Shown here piece by piece: positions 48,601 to 60,532 of a stretch of DNA of 64,000 bases. The notes beneath the pieces are model-generated. The model saw only the letters and a list, made by a program, of their open reading frames with translations. It ran no database searches and had not been told where the DNA came from. Source of the stretch: Chondrosia reniformis (lineage: Eukaryota > Porifera > Demospongiae > Chondrillida > Chondrillidae); NCBI GenBank assembly GCA_947172415.1, contig OX359189.1:2316501-2380500 (forward strand), written 5' to 3'. How positions within the stretch are numbered: the first letter of the stretch is position 1; each line of letters opens with the position of its first letter. Position numbers and translations under genes: made by a program.

Positions 48601-51600
48601 CTAACCCGGGTTCGACCCACTTTCGATGCCCATGTGAAAACGGTATTATAGGCTGTTTTTGTATACAGCTAGGGACTGTATGTATGTAAGGACTAGATCA
48701 CAGGCATAAGATATGCATATATATCTAAACAAAATATTACACATAAACAAGTATCATCACCTAATGATTGCCTTATGTGAAGAGGTTTTAAGGTACAACT
48801 CCTATCCTCCCATGTGAACATCTCAGAGATGTGGGATGGTAGTATAGACTTGATCTCATCTGGAGCACTTGTCCAAATGCAATTCATAAAGGTAAAGTCA
48901 ATCTCATTAGAATTCTCTGACACACCTTCTAGCACAGCACAAGCTAGGTTTACGAGGGACTAGAAAGAGAAAGAGTCAAATTAATCAGATCCATTATCCA
49001 TGATTAAGATATTGCACATTGCATTGAGAGCACTCACAGATAAAAACCTGTAACAATAGAATTTATTTTACCAAGAATAAGACTAATTTTTCAGGCTTAG
49101 GTATTTAGAATATGGGTATATTCATTAATGTATAAAATCCCAGGCCTTAATTTTCAGATACCCTATATATAATAGTATTTAAAAGACAGACTAGCTTTGA
49201 TACAAGTAATGCATCTCAAAAGCTATCTGGCCCGGTGGAGAAGAAGCTTAAGAAGAAATCATTTGTATCCTCATAGAAAAATAGTGTTTAATATTATTCA
49301 TCTATTATATTGATGACTCAGCATTAATGACATGTATATTAGGGGTTCAACTCAATTTTTGTACATTGTTGGAAGATAAGGTTACATTACTTACTCTATC
49401 ATGTAACATTAAGTACACCTTTTTGCACTTGAAAATCTGCCAAATATATTTAAGGTTACTAAGAGACTGTTCAATTGCATTGTCATCCATATCTGACTAT
49501 ATAAGGGAAAAAGTCACTTCAAGTACACACATCTTTTACTGACACTAATAATCATTAAATATCCAAAGATTAACAGGTATTTTGAGTTGATATATGTATA
49601 TTCTAAATAATTATAAACATGTCAGGGAAGACTATCTCATACAATTTATACAAAATGCCAGGCAAGTTGTAATACTTAATATGTGTGTACGTATATACTC
49701 AATACACTGTGACTTACTATATCAGATAAGTAGTTAAAACTGACTGTAAGATCTCTTAATTGTTCAAAGTTTTGTAGGTAACACATTACTTTACTCCACT
49801 GCTGAACACTGAGGTATAATTTAAGTGTGCATTTGACACATCCAATCTGGCATGGGTCATTTGGCAGTGGAAAGTTGATAGAAATATCTAATGATATAAA
49901 AATATTGTAATATATAAAATTAATGAAAAAATGCACAAATAAGACTTCACTTTATATTAATCATATGCTCAAAAATCATCAGATTAACATAAACTTAAAC
50001 CCACCACGGCCAGTTGTTTCAAGGCTGATATCTTCTACAGTCCTGCTAGAGAAAATACCAATCAAAAAGGCTCTAACTAATTTTCTTGACCAAGGAGTAC
50101 TCGTTCCAAAAGGTATTCTTAAATTCACTACTTTCAAGGGAGGACCAATCCAAAACAATCTCTCCAATGAGTCATAATTTGCTGATAAAATCTACATAAA
50201 TCATAAATAAGAGCACAAAATTAACAAATTTGGATGACTGCCATCAAATTAATAATCCCCCACAAGTAAACGCTTGTGGTTTCATATCAAATGAAGGTGG
50301 AGACTACAGTCTTGTTGCCACTGTTAATAGAGACCTTGGTCCCCTGACTAGACTGGCATAATGTATTCAATTGCAAGTGATTATTCATAGTATACCTCTG
50401 CAATGGATTGCTATAATAAATCAGTGCTGTATTAAATTTTTCAAAGGGGTGTCATAACTGAGGTTCCAAGTGACTTGGGGGAGGGGGCAAGCACAGAAGC
50501 TAATTTAATAAATTATTAAATTCCAAAATTCAAGTAGGGGTAAAATGCCCCACCTCTAAATGTATACCACATTCCCACACATGTACACTTAATTTGAATT
50601 TGCTTAGCTCAAATTTCTGGATATATAAGTTAAATAACTACGTATATCTGTCCCAGCCAAAGTACCTAATGAATTTAATACATAAATAAATTAGAATTAA
50701 AATAAATTGAACTAAGGAAGATAATTGCACTGAGTTGTGGAAAGGCTATGATGATAAGTAAATTATCAAACCAGCCTAGTGACCACAGTCTAATCTTGGC
50801 TGGGGGACCAAGGTCCTATTAAACTGGCAACCATGCAGTGGTCACCACCCAGTCAGCCAAGATGGAAATAAATTCATCAAAAAACCACAGACATGCAGCT
50901 CTTTGCCCTCATTTGGGCTCATCAGTGTGGTACACTTCAATGATGGTGAGTTTGGATGACTGCCTTCACTTATTAATCTACCACATGTGAAACACTTGTG
51001 GTTGATTAGTGGAGGCTATAGTCTAAGTGAGACTGAGCACTCACAATCAATTAAGGGAATTAATTGCACTGATGCTATGCAAAGGATATGAATAATTGCT
51101 GGAAATGTATTACACCAATTTAATAGGACTTTAGAAATACATAAAGAGAAAAGACTAAAATATCACTTTCTCTGTGTGTTTATAATAATTAGAGAAAGTC
51201 CATTATAGAGCTTTGGATGACAGCTTTCTTACCAACTTTTCTTCCTTTCTAAATATAGCCAATTCTTCACGATGTGCTAGAGAGGAAAAATTCAAAGTGA
51301 GTGTAAGATCCTCCAAGTGTTTAGCCTTTCCAAGATAACACGACACTTTACTCCACTGCTGAACAGTGAGTTTTAGATCAAGTGAGCACTTGACACATGT
51401 CATCTCACATTGCTCGGGTAGAGTTAGATCTTTATTACCAATTTCTATAATATACACAATAAAGATCAGTATAAATTAGATCTGAATACTGTATGTGACA
51501 ATTATCATGTTATTTACCATGGGCACTAAAGTCTACAAGTGTCACAGTCTGGCTACACAATATTCCAACCAAGCAAGATCTAGATAGCTCTTGAGGGTAA

Positions 51601-54600
51601 GAATTATTCAATTCTAACTTGACATTTTTCAACAATGAATTCTTGCTTAATGATTCTTCTATAGCTACTGAGTCAAATTTGTTAAATGATGTTGCCTGTA
51701 TGTAATAGCAAAACATTGTTACACATGTAGTGAATTTCATAAAATTAAATGCTATATGTACATATGTGTAGGAACAGTATGGTAACAAAAATGCTGTGTA
51801 GTATATGGATATGTAATATCACCCAGTAGATAATTCATTGTGACAGATACGTACTAGCAGATATTATAGCTAATTGAGTACAATAAACTCCTCTCACAAA
51901 AGGTAAAGAAAGTTATCATAAAATTGAAAGCTAACTATTACTTTAAATATTTATCATGTTTGATAGAGTAGAGGTTCATCGCTACATTGAATATATGGCA
52001 TTTAATTATTGAGCTTGCCGTAGCGTTATGAAACAAGAATTTCAAGACGTTTTGGTCTGTGGACCTTCATCAGTTGAATCGCCATGTTTATTATAATATA
52101 TTTTGCCCTTAATACTATAAAACATCCCTCCACCTTAGTTAAATACGTACATGGGAGTAACAATGAAACAAACCTCCTTGGATAAGCTGAGCTGCCTTTT
52201 AGCGAGGTAACATAGAACTTCAGCACAATGGAGAGGTGCCACACTCAATTCCAGAGAAGATATATGTGAGGCCGTGGCTCCAAATGGTAGACTCAAAGAG
52301 TCCACTTCAGTTTTTCCTAAGAAAGAACATATAAAATTATTAAGAACATACAGCCTACATAATTAACTTCAGATTTCCAACAAGTCAAGTCCAATCATTG
52401 GTCAGATAAAGACATATACATGTATTGTACGTACGTACATACAATACTATGTATATACTATGTACAGTGGGGATACGAGTACTCGAAGGGCACGCGAGTA
52501 GCACGCGTTTAAATGGTTTATTACTTTTAATCCCCACTGTACATATGTAGATTTGGTTGAGTTATGTACCTCTGTCATATGCTGTAAATGATACTTCATC
52601 TACATTTGTGTTACTCAATGAACCAATTAAACAAGGTCTAAAGAGACCAGAAGCATACTGAAATTTCTCCAAGCTGAATTTCTTTAAAGATTTATTATCT
52701 TGCAATAGTTTACTTAGTTGATCCTAAACACAGTAAGAAAAATTAAACTGTTATACAGCTGAAGTGAAAATAATTATGTATATACACTATTTAGCTGTAA
52801 ATATAAATTTGAATAGGTACGTATGATTAAAATTAAGAAAATAACAATATAAACAATCACTGTTGCCAGCTTTAATATAGTTAATTTCAATGCATGCAAA
52901 TGCCCCTCCAGCATGTTGTGCTATAAACACTTAAACATCTGCATGCTTAAGGTGCATTTGCATTGAAAACTAACCAATGGTTGCAATTTTTTGATATTTT
53001 TGCTTGCTGTTGGTTCTTTGTACAGAACTTCAATTAATGACAATTTATGAGAAACTTGAAGTACTGCTAAAAGATACTCTGCGGAAACATCCTTCATTTT
53101 TAGGTGCTGAATACTTGAAGAAGTATATTCACCAAGACATTTTTGAAATTGGGTGAAATCTATATAAAAGATGTTTATGCATTAGTGTATGGTTGCTTAT
53201 TGAAGCTAAAATAGTGCAGATGCAGTTGAATTCCTTAGGAATGATTAAAAAATATGTTTACTGTGTGGAACATGTTACATTGTTGAGTAAACATTTTTTG
53301 TGTTTTAATCTTTGCAATAAAAACTTTTGCACAGGCTTTATGTTGGTCTAGTACGTATTAATATAACATTGGTTTTAAAGACTTGTCATCAGCTCAATTT
53401 GTGTGAAGAGATAGCTAATTTTCAGCTTAAAAAGCTCTTTAAAGAGAGTCCGAGTGTCTGCCATATTGTTGACAGATATAAATAAATAAATACATATATT
53501 AAACAATAAAAATTTTCTACAAAAATAGTGAAGATGTAGGGATGGTACAAAAAGCAGAGAAACAAGAAAGGGATGTTACACAGTGAAGCATTAGCTATAT
53601 ATGCATGAATCATACAACACCCTTGCTTGTAGGATTCATGTATAGCTAATGCTTCACTGTGTAACATCCCTTTCTTGTTTCTCTGCTTTTTGTACCATCC
53701 CTACATCTTCACTATTTTTGTAGAAAATTTTTATTGTTCTCTAGTTCCTGTACTTTTTATGGAGCATAAGCTAGGGATTCGTTGTATTTTAAACCACTTT
53801 GGTTTTGCAATTTTCGACTGAATATGACGTCATTAAAATGGCGAATTTATTGAGGTCTTTACTCTGGGGCCATGAAAACTGTCATATTCAATAATAGCGT
53901 TATCGCTCTCGCTTCTACAAAAGAATACAGCTCGGAAAATTTAGAGTATTTTCGCTTAAGAAGTAGTCCGAAGGCTTATTTCGTTTTTTAGTTACAGCGG
54001 GCGAAGAAGATGAAGAAGATGATGAAGAAAACGAAAATGGGAGATTTCAAAGTTCGTTCATTTGCCAACGATACACGGTCGCTTGCCTTCAAGGCCAATT
54101 TATAGCATGGCTGTTCTATATTTAACTCTACATAGTCTCGTTTCGGCAATTTTCAGCCTATTTCGGAATTTCGCTCCTATACCAATGTATGTGGAAAACG
54201 AAACAACCAGTACCATCCCTACATAGAGAGTACTACCGTACTCTCTGATAATGAACAGGAAGACATATTTTAAAAAGTAAAAACAATATAGGGGTGGGTG
54301 CCTTTGACACCTGATTTTTTCTTTTTCATCTTTTAAAGACATACATAGAACTCACCTGACTTTCCTAATGATTTGAGTGACAATGTTTTCAGATTCCTGC
54401 TTGTTAAGATGGCTGGAAGGGCAAGTTCCACTTGAATTGGGGATCTTTTAGCTGTAAAAGAAAGGATTTCGGTGTTACTGCTAAGATGGAGACAATAACC
54501 CAGGGTTTCTGTCTCGTACGCTGAAGAAGATGAAAATGTTAAATCCTTAAACATGTCATCTGTGAAGACTGCTTTAGCTAAATCTTCATTTTCAGCTTCA

Positions 54601-57600
54601 AAAAGGGAGATCATCAGCAGTTGAGGTAGAGCAGCCTTTTCCTTTTTTGAATGTTGATGCATGTTCTTAACTAATTTCAAAGGGTCAAAGCACACTAGCT
54701 TTGTAAATCCACAGTAGAACTTCCACACCTCCACCATCTCTGGCCTACCAAAATGCTCTTTCCACATCTTCTCCTGCTCAGTTGGACTCTGCTTGGCAAT
54801 GTGGAGTGCGGCCAGTGCCTCTTGTACTGTTTTGTGAGTAAACATGTACAGCTTGACGGGAGCTGCAAAGAAGGCATCCACAGATTCTGAAAAGAGAAGC
54901 TCATAAATGCTTCCATTGAAAACACTGTCTCTCAGTGAATCATTTAAATCGGCATCTGATATGACAAGCTTAAGATCTATGCAAAATTGGTAAGATATTT
55001 CGCAAAGTTTGTCAAATGCTGGGAAGACATCACTTGGAATATTGCTCAAATCAGTGACAGACACAGTTGCTTGAGGATCAATCTTGAGGTGGGAGTGGTA
55101 AAGTTGACCACAAATGTATTTCTTGTATATACCACCCATAGTACGTGGAAGACCATCCTCTCCCATGTACTCCTGCACCTTACACACTATCTTAAGGACC
55201 ACAGGAACACAACACATTCCACGAACAGCAGGAAGTGACAGCAATCGATTCTTTAGAATGTCACCCAGTTTTGCTTTATCAGTGAAATAGTCCTTAATGT
55301 ATGCATTTATCTTATTAATTTTAAAACCAAGAATTTCTACATGCACACATGACCCTTGTAATCTGGTGAGGAGGTCTAACTTGGTCACTGGTCGAGAGGT
55401 GACAATTACATCACACTCACTCAAGTAAGCTGAAGGTGCTGAAAGGAGGCTCTTTAAAAAGAAGCTCTGTTTCACTTCTTCTGATGCCTCATCATACCCA
55501 TCCAGGATGAACATGACACCTCTTCCATTTCTCAACTCTATAGTCTCACTTACTATTTCAGCCTTCTCGGTTGGCTGATTGGGAGGAAAAAACTTTTGCA
55601 GCAAATGGCATAGTTTGAACTCTTCTTTCATCCAGAGAGAGGCTTCACGAAGTGGAAATAGGATGACTAGATCATAGGATTGTCCCAGTTTTCTAGATAA
55701 AATATCTAGGCAAAATTTTCTGGACAAAGTGGTTTTACCACAACCAGGAGCTCCACTGATAATAATACGTTTGCCAGATTTACTCTCATCATAATTAAGA
55801 ATTCCTTCATATTTAATTGGTTTAGATTTCTCATGAATATCATCAATTCCATCGTAAGCTGCTTGAAGAAAATTGCGAAGATCTCTTTCTAGCCGAATGT
55901 ATTTTGGACGAGAGACTATAGCTAACTCTATAAAGTTCATATCAGGAAAACGAGCATCACCAGGTACAACCTTCATCCGAGTATAGCCCTTCTCCAAACA
56001 TGAATTGAAAAGCTCGATTACCTGTAGGAAATACACATACAATCATTATAATAGCTAACTATTTGAGAATCTACATTAGTAAATAAGACCATTCATTGAT
56101 CTAAAAACTTATAAAATTCTCTAGCAGCACACAAAGTAGAAGCCTATACTTGTTAAGAAGTGAGATGCAGTCACCAGCATATTGAGCTCATCCTATATGT
56201 TATACCAAAACTTACGTACTTTATTCTCTGGAAGATTACTGGAAATAGCGTCCCACAGGTTGCAGCTATTGTCTGAATCATCTACTGTACATATAAGAGA
56301 GAACACATTCGATATGTTATTATGTTCATATATCTAGCAGGCTTGAATGAAGCATGTAGTAAATAACAGGTTTTAGGAACTGAAAATCATTATCAACATG
56401 CTTCATAGTGATAACATACTATATATCTATTTCACATTAGCTGCCAAACTCAAAAATACAATTGTGGCAGATTATCCAGGTTTTAATGTCTACATATAGT
56501 ATCCTCACACCCAATGATAAAAAAGTACATTGGTAAAAAAACAACATACAGTTACACTCTTACTTGATTGGAAAGTGCAGCTAACAAAAGTGTGAACTAA
56601 CTTTTAGCTGGCTTAGTAAATAGCTGAGTATCTTGATTTAACCCTGCCTGCTTGGAACAAGTACCTTCTATTACATTAATGATAGAGATATAATGGTAAC
56701 ATTGCATTGCATACAACATACATACATATGTAAACAGTACTATTTACTTGATTTGAAATCATCAAGTGAGGACTGTCTTTTAGCTGATTTGGTAGCTAGT
56801 GGATTAGTTTGAATTTCTTTTGAGTTAGTGCCTGCAATGAGAAGATACTGCAAATTTGATCCTCTAATAACATGCATGACATTACATTGTTATACGTACC
56901 TTTACCTTTATACTTGCACTTTTTGGTTGACCTTGTGGCTTCCTTTGGTGACCTTTTAGAACCTACACATAAACAAAGCTTAATTGCTGTCTGCTTAGGT
57001 CTTTTACTAAAATTTATGTTACAGAGTGATATATTACTACAATTTTGCATACAGCAAGATTCCAATCTAAATTATGTAGTAACATGTCTATATAGCATTA
57101 TTTACTTGATTTGGGAACTTCAAGTATGGACTGACTCTTAGCTGGCTTGGTAAATAGTGGACTAGTTTGATTTTTCTCTGAATTAGTGCCTACAATTTAT
57201 GAAAAGATTGAATATTTATATCACCATACAGCCAAAAACAATCATTGGTTGCCAGCTTAAATTTAGGGATTTGGATCAAGATGAGATCTGATCCAGCTGC
57301 TAGCTGGTTCAGTGTAATGTACATACAAGGTACTATCTCAACAAAAAGACACATAACATGACATATACATACGTTTATACTTGCCCTTCTTGGTTGGCCT
57401 AATGGTAGCCTGTGGTGATCTTTTAGAACCTGCACACAAACAAAGCTTAATTACCATCTGCTTAGGTCTTTTACTAAAATTTATGTTACAGAGTGATATA
57501 TTACTACAATTTTGCATACAGCAAGATTCCAATCTAAATTATGTAGTAACATGTCTATATAGCATTATTTACTTGATTTGGGAACTTCAAGTATGGACTG

Positions 57601-59496
57601 ACTCTTAGCTGGCTTGGTAAATAGTGGACTAGTTTGATTTTTCTCTGAATTAGTGCCTACAATTTATGAAAAGATTGAATATTTATATCACCATACAGCC
57701 AAAAACAATCATTGGTTGCCAGCTTAAATTTAGGGATTTGGATCAAGATGAGATCTGATCCAGCTGCTAGCTGGTTCAGTGTAATGTACATACAAGGTAC
57801 TATCTCAACAAAAAGACACATAACATGATATATACATACGTTTATACTTGCCCTTCTTGGTTGGCCTAATGGTAGCCTGTGGTGATCTTTTAGAACCTGC
57901 ACACAAACAAAGCTTAATTACCATCTGCTTAGGTCTTTTACTAAAATTTGTTACAGAGTGATATAAAAAAATGTACTTCTATATATCCTACAAATGAACT
58001 AGCCATATACATTTATGTCCTGCTTGACTAAAGAAAGAAGTCTTGTGCAATTCTGATACCATACATGCCTGAGATGTATCAGATATGGTGGCATTAATTG
58101 AAAGAGCTGGTTTTTTAATTGAAAAAAATCTGGCTTAAGTTCCTCCAATGTAACACTTTATATCACATATACATATATACGTACATATGTATACATGTAC
58201 CAAAATTACCTAAAGAATGTAAACCATGTGCCTCTTTTAATTCATTAGCAAGGCTCTTCATCTCAAGACCAGGTTGTTCAAGCTTCTCACAGAAGTCCTT
58301 CCAAGTTGGATGTACAGTCACCTCCAACCACTTGTCAAGTATCATGATACACTTATCCTCAGGTGTTCCATTGCCTGCTAGAATGCCTTTAGCATAATCC
58401 TTAATTCCCAGTGCTACTCCCAGCGAAAGTAACTTATGAGATAACTTTGTGGAGTAAGGGAACAAGTTTTGAATCGTTAAAACATGGCTTTGAACATCTG
58501 AATGAAATATAAAAATGCTGCATGTATATACATATACATATGAACTCATTTCCAATACGTATTTACAAAGTCATTTATAAAAGTTAAATAATATGTAATT
58601 AAGCAACAATATGCCTAAACGTATATATGTGTATATATTGGTATGCCTTTCAGATGAAAAAGTGTATTGCTTCTTGGTAAACATTTTAGTAACAACTTTC
58701 CAGACCCTGTCTTGCCAACAGTGACATCTTCAATAAAAATGGAGGTGAGATAGCGGTCTGGGTTATGCAAGACTAGTGGAACATAGGATGCAGCTTTAAG
58801 TGTACAATATATGCATTCAATCACAGATACAGGATGAGCATAGACCCACCCACCAGCCCTGTTACTAAATATCAGAAGTACGTACGTATATCCAGCTATA
58901 GCTTAAACTCAGTGGCAAGTAAAACCAGCACTACAGACAAACAGTAAGTTTGGACTGACCCTCAGATCTATTGGCTACCGAAGATAAGTGGCACAAGCTG
59001 TACCTGTAACTGGGACCAAAATATTCAAGACTTTATAACTTACATACCTTCTACGTATATGTAAACCAGTTTATAAAATGGTTTGAGCCATTTACATGTT
59101 GAAAGTTAACTGTACAGGGTCGGAAACTAAACTGTCATGAAAATGCAGATTTAGAATTTAACTTAGTCATTAATTAGCCTTTGGTTGTAAATCAATAAAT
59201 TGAATAAATGTCGTCTGTACTATTGAAGTACTTTCAAGAGCAGCAATCAATAACTGAAGGGGAAGACATTCTTTCAGAGCAATTTAATCATGATGATGAT
59301 GATTAAATTCTGATGATAAGAAAGAAAAAGAAGTTAATTCACAGGGTCTAGATAACAATACTTAGGAAGGACCCCTGGCCGCCCGGGATCTTTTTACTTC
59401 TTCCCCCATATATACTGGAAATGCCACTGAAAGTTATATACCTCTACTGCTATCGCTATCTTTCAGAGTGACCATGGATCTTGTATCTGTGTTCAT
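45601..59496 (-). CDS. NLR immune receptor: Death - linker - NACHT - LRR (21 exons)
   Basis: Minus-strand exons: 59496-59442, 58497-58210, 57896-57840, 57656-57573, 57429-57373, 57189-57106, 56962-56900, 56831-56748, 56667-56602, 56284-56220, 56021-54356, 53159-52975, 52723-52570, 52316-52174, 51695-51518, 51444-51233, 50191-50005, 49887-49718, 49496-49419, 48959-48761 and 45683-45601. Sum 4158 nt, about 1385 aa, in frame. Residues about 19-115 form a Death-like domain (TWKDFCEKL...LANELKEAHG). Seven short Lys/Ser/Thr-rich exons make the linker. NACHT has Walker A GAPGCGKTT (about 391-398), Walker B FILDGYDEA (about 472-480) and VIVTSRP; winged-helix-type helices follow. Exons from 53159 onward encode LRR-like repeats, alternating phase 0 and 1. 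Family knowledge: cytosolic sensors that oligomerise and signal through Death-fold contacts; sponges carry expanded sets. Exon 1 was chosen on phase and is tentative. The final intron holds the Harbinger element. Confidence 0.9.
45989..47170 (+). CDS. Harbinger Myb/SANT-like DNA-binding protein
   Basis: 393 aa from the ATG at 45989 (MAERGRTWTDDEV). Residues about 5-110 form a Myb/SANT-like trihelix domain: RTWTDDEVTALLSIW, IAEELERKGF, QCRDKIKALKKTYK. Next comes an array of six-residue PSTQPG/PSTQTG units (about 160-275), then a Lys/Glu-rich coiled coil (about 290-345) and a Pro-rich end. Family knowledge: this protein works with the nuclease for nuclear import and binding of subterminal transposon DNA. 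The array is likely a flexible spacer whose length can drift. Confidence 0.9.
   Translation: MAERGRTWTDDEVTALLSIWSEESIQQQLLGAVRNVVPFRQIAEELERKGFHRDFKQCRDKIKALKKTYKSAIDRLRTSGIGVESDDDLEDHNIYVNFKWFWELHFVMRRRAVVNPPSLLDTSQFSSQLSPGGSSFDGTEDTTILQTPAASPIATQQPESSMQPGPSTQPGPSTQPGPSTQTGSSTQPGPSTQTGPSTQPGPSTQTGPSTQPGPSTQPGPSTQPGPSTQTGPSTQPGPSTQTGPSTQPGPSTQSGPSTQSGPSTQPGPSTQQRPSKKRKLTKLDRVEKSNKVMMETFVAAQERSRQEMMKLEQDRMKWEQEQAKKAEEKEERFMSLMKDMLTMLMPAPPPVMPHLPVPHPVPGVPWQLQDYPPGPMMGYPAVNDHADDGEDEE
46474..46806. repeat. 18-bp coding minisatellite in the Harbinger Myb gene
   Basis: About 18 copies of CCATCCACGCAACCGGGG, one unit per PSTQPG, with C/A and C/T changes giving PSTQTG and PSTQSG variants. The frame is kept because 18 is a multiple of three. 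Long antisense open frames here (46453-47007, 46488-46811) are artefacts. Confidence 0.95.
47246..48520 (-). CDS. HARBI1: HARBI1-type DDE nuclease (Harbinger transposase)
   Basis: 424 aa from ATG 48520. It has a basic N terminus with a hydrophobic stretch, then the HTH-like region TVEQRLAICLWRLGT...SHLFGVGISTVCRVV. The DDE domain follows: CIGAIDGSHI (first Asp), YYNRKGYHSTILQALV, DVYVGWPGSVHDARVL, LGDPAYPL (second Asp), VVENAFGRLKGRW (Glu) and CCVLHNLCE. All three catalytic acids are present and the frame is unbroken. It cuts and inserts the element at TWA sites. It belongs to the transposon and is not a domesticated host copy. Confidence 0.95.
   Translation of the reverse strand: MAYENFRLAFIVVFVLLWLRRRRMERKRSLMARNIARRTRILRFNAVQEEERAIFYRFILHRVSSACVSRRMHWSKRRNQSFLENIAGNWSDKEWKQNFRISRSTFQFLCQQLKPYLQRQHVVRKPLTVEQRLAICLWRLGTNIEYRTISHLFGVGISTVCRVVHDVCGVIVQHMAPMYIDIPTGEGLRNIVDGFFSKWGFPQCIGAIDGSHIPIIAPKENPLDYYNRKGYHSTILQALVSHDYRFLDVYVGWPGSVHDARVLANSRLYRKCESEIFLPNWTRTLCGTPIPLVILGDPAYPLKSWLLKPFSDTGLTRKQRKFNYQLSRSRVVVENAFGRLKGRWRSLMKRNDNDIKSVPTLVTACCVLHNLCEIQGDTCEEEWIQRISNIEREEITHVSTSSAATVSTTGQNIREALCDYFDTV
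50715..51120. repeat. Dispersed repeats in an NLR intron
   Basis: 50720-50800 (ATAATTGCACTGAG, GGCTATGATGATAAGTAAAT, CCACAGTCTAAT) matches 16690-16815. A second partial copy lies at 51053-51120 (AATTAATTGCACTGATGC, GCAAAGGATATG). No coding sequence; it lies between LRR exons. Confidence 0.6.
52030..52082 (-). repeat. Hammerhead-like hairpin element, degenerate
   Basis: Minus strand: CAACTGATGAAGGTCC, loop ACA, GACCAAAACGTC. The CTGATGA core and stem GGTC/GACC are intact; GAAA is changed to AAAA. It lies in an NLR intron. Confidence 0.5.
53500..53738. mobile_element. Palindromic MITE (about 240 bp)
   Basis: Left arm AACAATAAAAATTTTCTACA and right arm TGTAGAAAATTTTTATTGTT, with long inverted arms (GATGTAGGGATGGTACAAAA, AGAAACAAGAAAGGGATGTT, ACACAGTGAAGCATTAGCTA) around a short centre near 53615-53635. 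Nearly perfect, so likely young. It lies in the intron after the NACHT exon; 36670-36800 is an older partial copy. Confidence 0.85.
54214..54252. repeat. Short hairpin element, CCATCCCTACATAGAGAG type
   Basis: AGAGAGTACTACCGTACTCTCT is a perfect-arm hairpin preceded by CCATCCCTACAT and followed by GATAA. The same string occurs near 41322-41365. It may mark the end of a longer element that starts near 53740. Confidence 0.55.
56955..57960. repeat. 467-bp tandem duplication copying NLR linker exons
   Basis: Landmarks recur with spacing 467: exon starts at 56962, 57429 and 57896, and exons 57189-57106 and 57656-57573. The two downstream units are almost identical over the whole 467 bp; the third, partial unit (56962) is more diverged. 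Each unit carries two complete linker exons with splice sites, so each duplication adds 47 residues in frame. Confidence 0.95.
58640..58838 (-). other. Unassigned open frame in NLR intron 1
   Basis: About 66 codons, open from a possible acceptor near 58862, containing YVPLVLHNPDRYLTSIFIED and VGKTGSGKLLLKC. No GT donor in phase with the Death exon was found. The G-K-T-G-S-G-K string looks like a P-loop but lacks the final Ser/Thr and its context. It could be an alternative first exon, a decayed gene piece or chance; function unknown. Confidence 0.3.
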
Positions 59497-60532
59497 GGTC
59501 GCTTGGTTAAACCTAAGCAAGGGGTACGTAGAAACCTAAGAATTACCTCACATAGTTACTGACACCATTTAAATACTCACGTAAAACTGATCGAATATAA
59601 TACTTACAATTTGTCAAGCCCTATATATGGGTCTACTACAACGATGTATCGCCCATCTTGTTGCCTTTACGTATGGGGTGCGGTTTGTAAAAATTAGGCG
59701 GGCATTATGCACGTGATTGTTTCGTCTGTTGGTAATAAAAACATCGAAATTTTACAATTTAGCGTTATACTTCTACTTAGATTTCCACTATTTATGACTT
59801 CTGCTCGGGTAGTTCTCCCGTTGAAATAAAACAAAGATCATACATTATACAATGCCATGTGCGAAGGAAACTAAGCTCGGTTAACGAATTCTCGAGACTA
59901 CAACGCACAGCTGGAAACAACATGAAACAGCAGGATATGTGGAGGATTGCTTGAAATATATATATCTTAGTCGATTCAATGTGCAATTAAATAAGACCTA
60001 GACATATCAGATTTGTATGGAGAAATGTCCTTATAACTAAAAGTTGTCTTTATAATGTGCTATTCACATTATACACTTAAATGGGGGCAATAGCTACTGT
60101 ACATAATGCATTGCAAAACTGTAAACACTTTATACAACTAAAAAGCTCATTAATGACCATATAGAAAGTACTTGTCCATTCTAGTTTCTTTTGGAAAAAG
60201 ACTATAATAAAGATCAAAGTCTGTTACATATCTGTGGAACACTTGAAATAATAAATCCCTTGATATCCTGCATAATAAATTGAAGAGCATGTAATATAAA
60301 TTACACATTATAGGAAACTACAATTCTACTAAAAATGAATTGGATTACACAATGACAGATGAGAGTGTGAAGAATGAGATATATTTTTCTCCAAATGAAC
60401 TTGAACTACATGCAAGCTACTTGTTTTGGCCTATTCAGGTAGAGTTGGCAATATTTATGGATAATGCAGATAAATTAATTGCTGAGACTATATTTAAACA
60501 CTATTACAATATAACAATCATGTCCACCATTC
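59497..60532. other. Intergenic region upstream of the NLR gene
   Basis: About 1 kb between the presumed NLR start and the end of the sulfotransferase gene. A short ATGATGATGATGATT run lies near 59291. No gene or repeat array was recognised. Confidence 0.45.

Larger units (their letters stand above)
45820..48645. mobile_element. PIF/Harbinger DNA transposon, apparently complete
   Basis: 2826 bp bounded by inverted ends beginning TACCGTTTTCACATGGGCAT (45820 onward; inverse at the right end to 48645), continuing CGAAAGTGGGTCGAA. TTA target-site copies lie at 45817-45819 and 48646-48648, the typical TWA duplication of this superfamily. It carries the two expected genes, a Myb/SANT-like protein (+) and a HARBI1-type nuclease (-), tail to tail. 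Both frames are uninterrupted and the ends are nearly identical, so insertion is likely recent and the copy may be mobile. It sits in the last intron of the NLR gene. Confidence 0.95.

Noticed and set aside
58700-58745. Walker A motif in GKTGSGK
   Set aside because: The final Ser/Thr is Leu and no other NTPase motif follows; the real NACHT P-loop is in exon 56021-54356.
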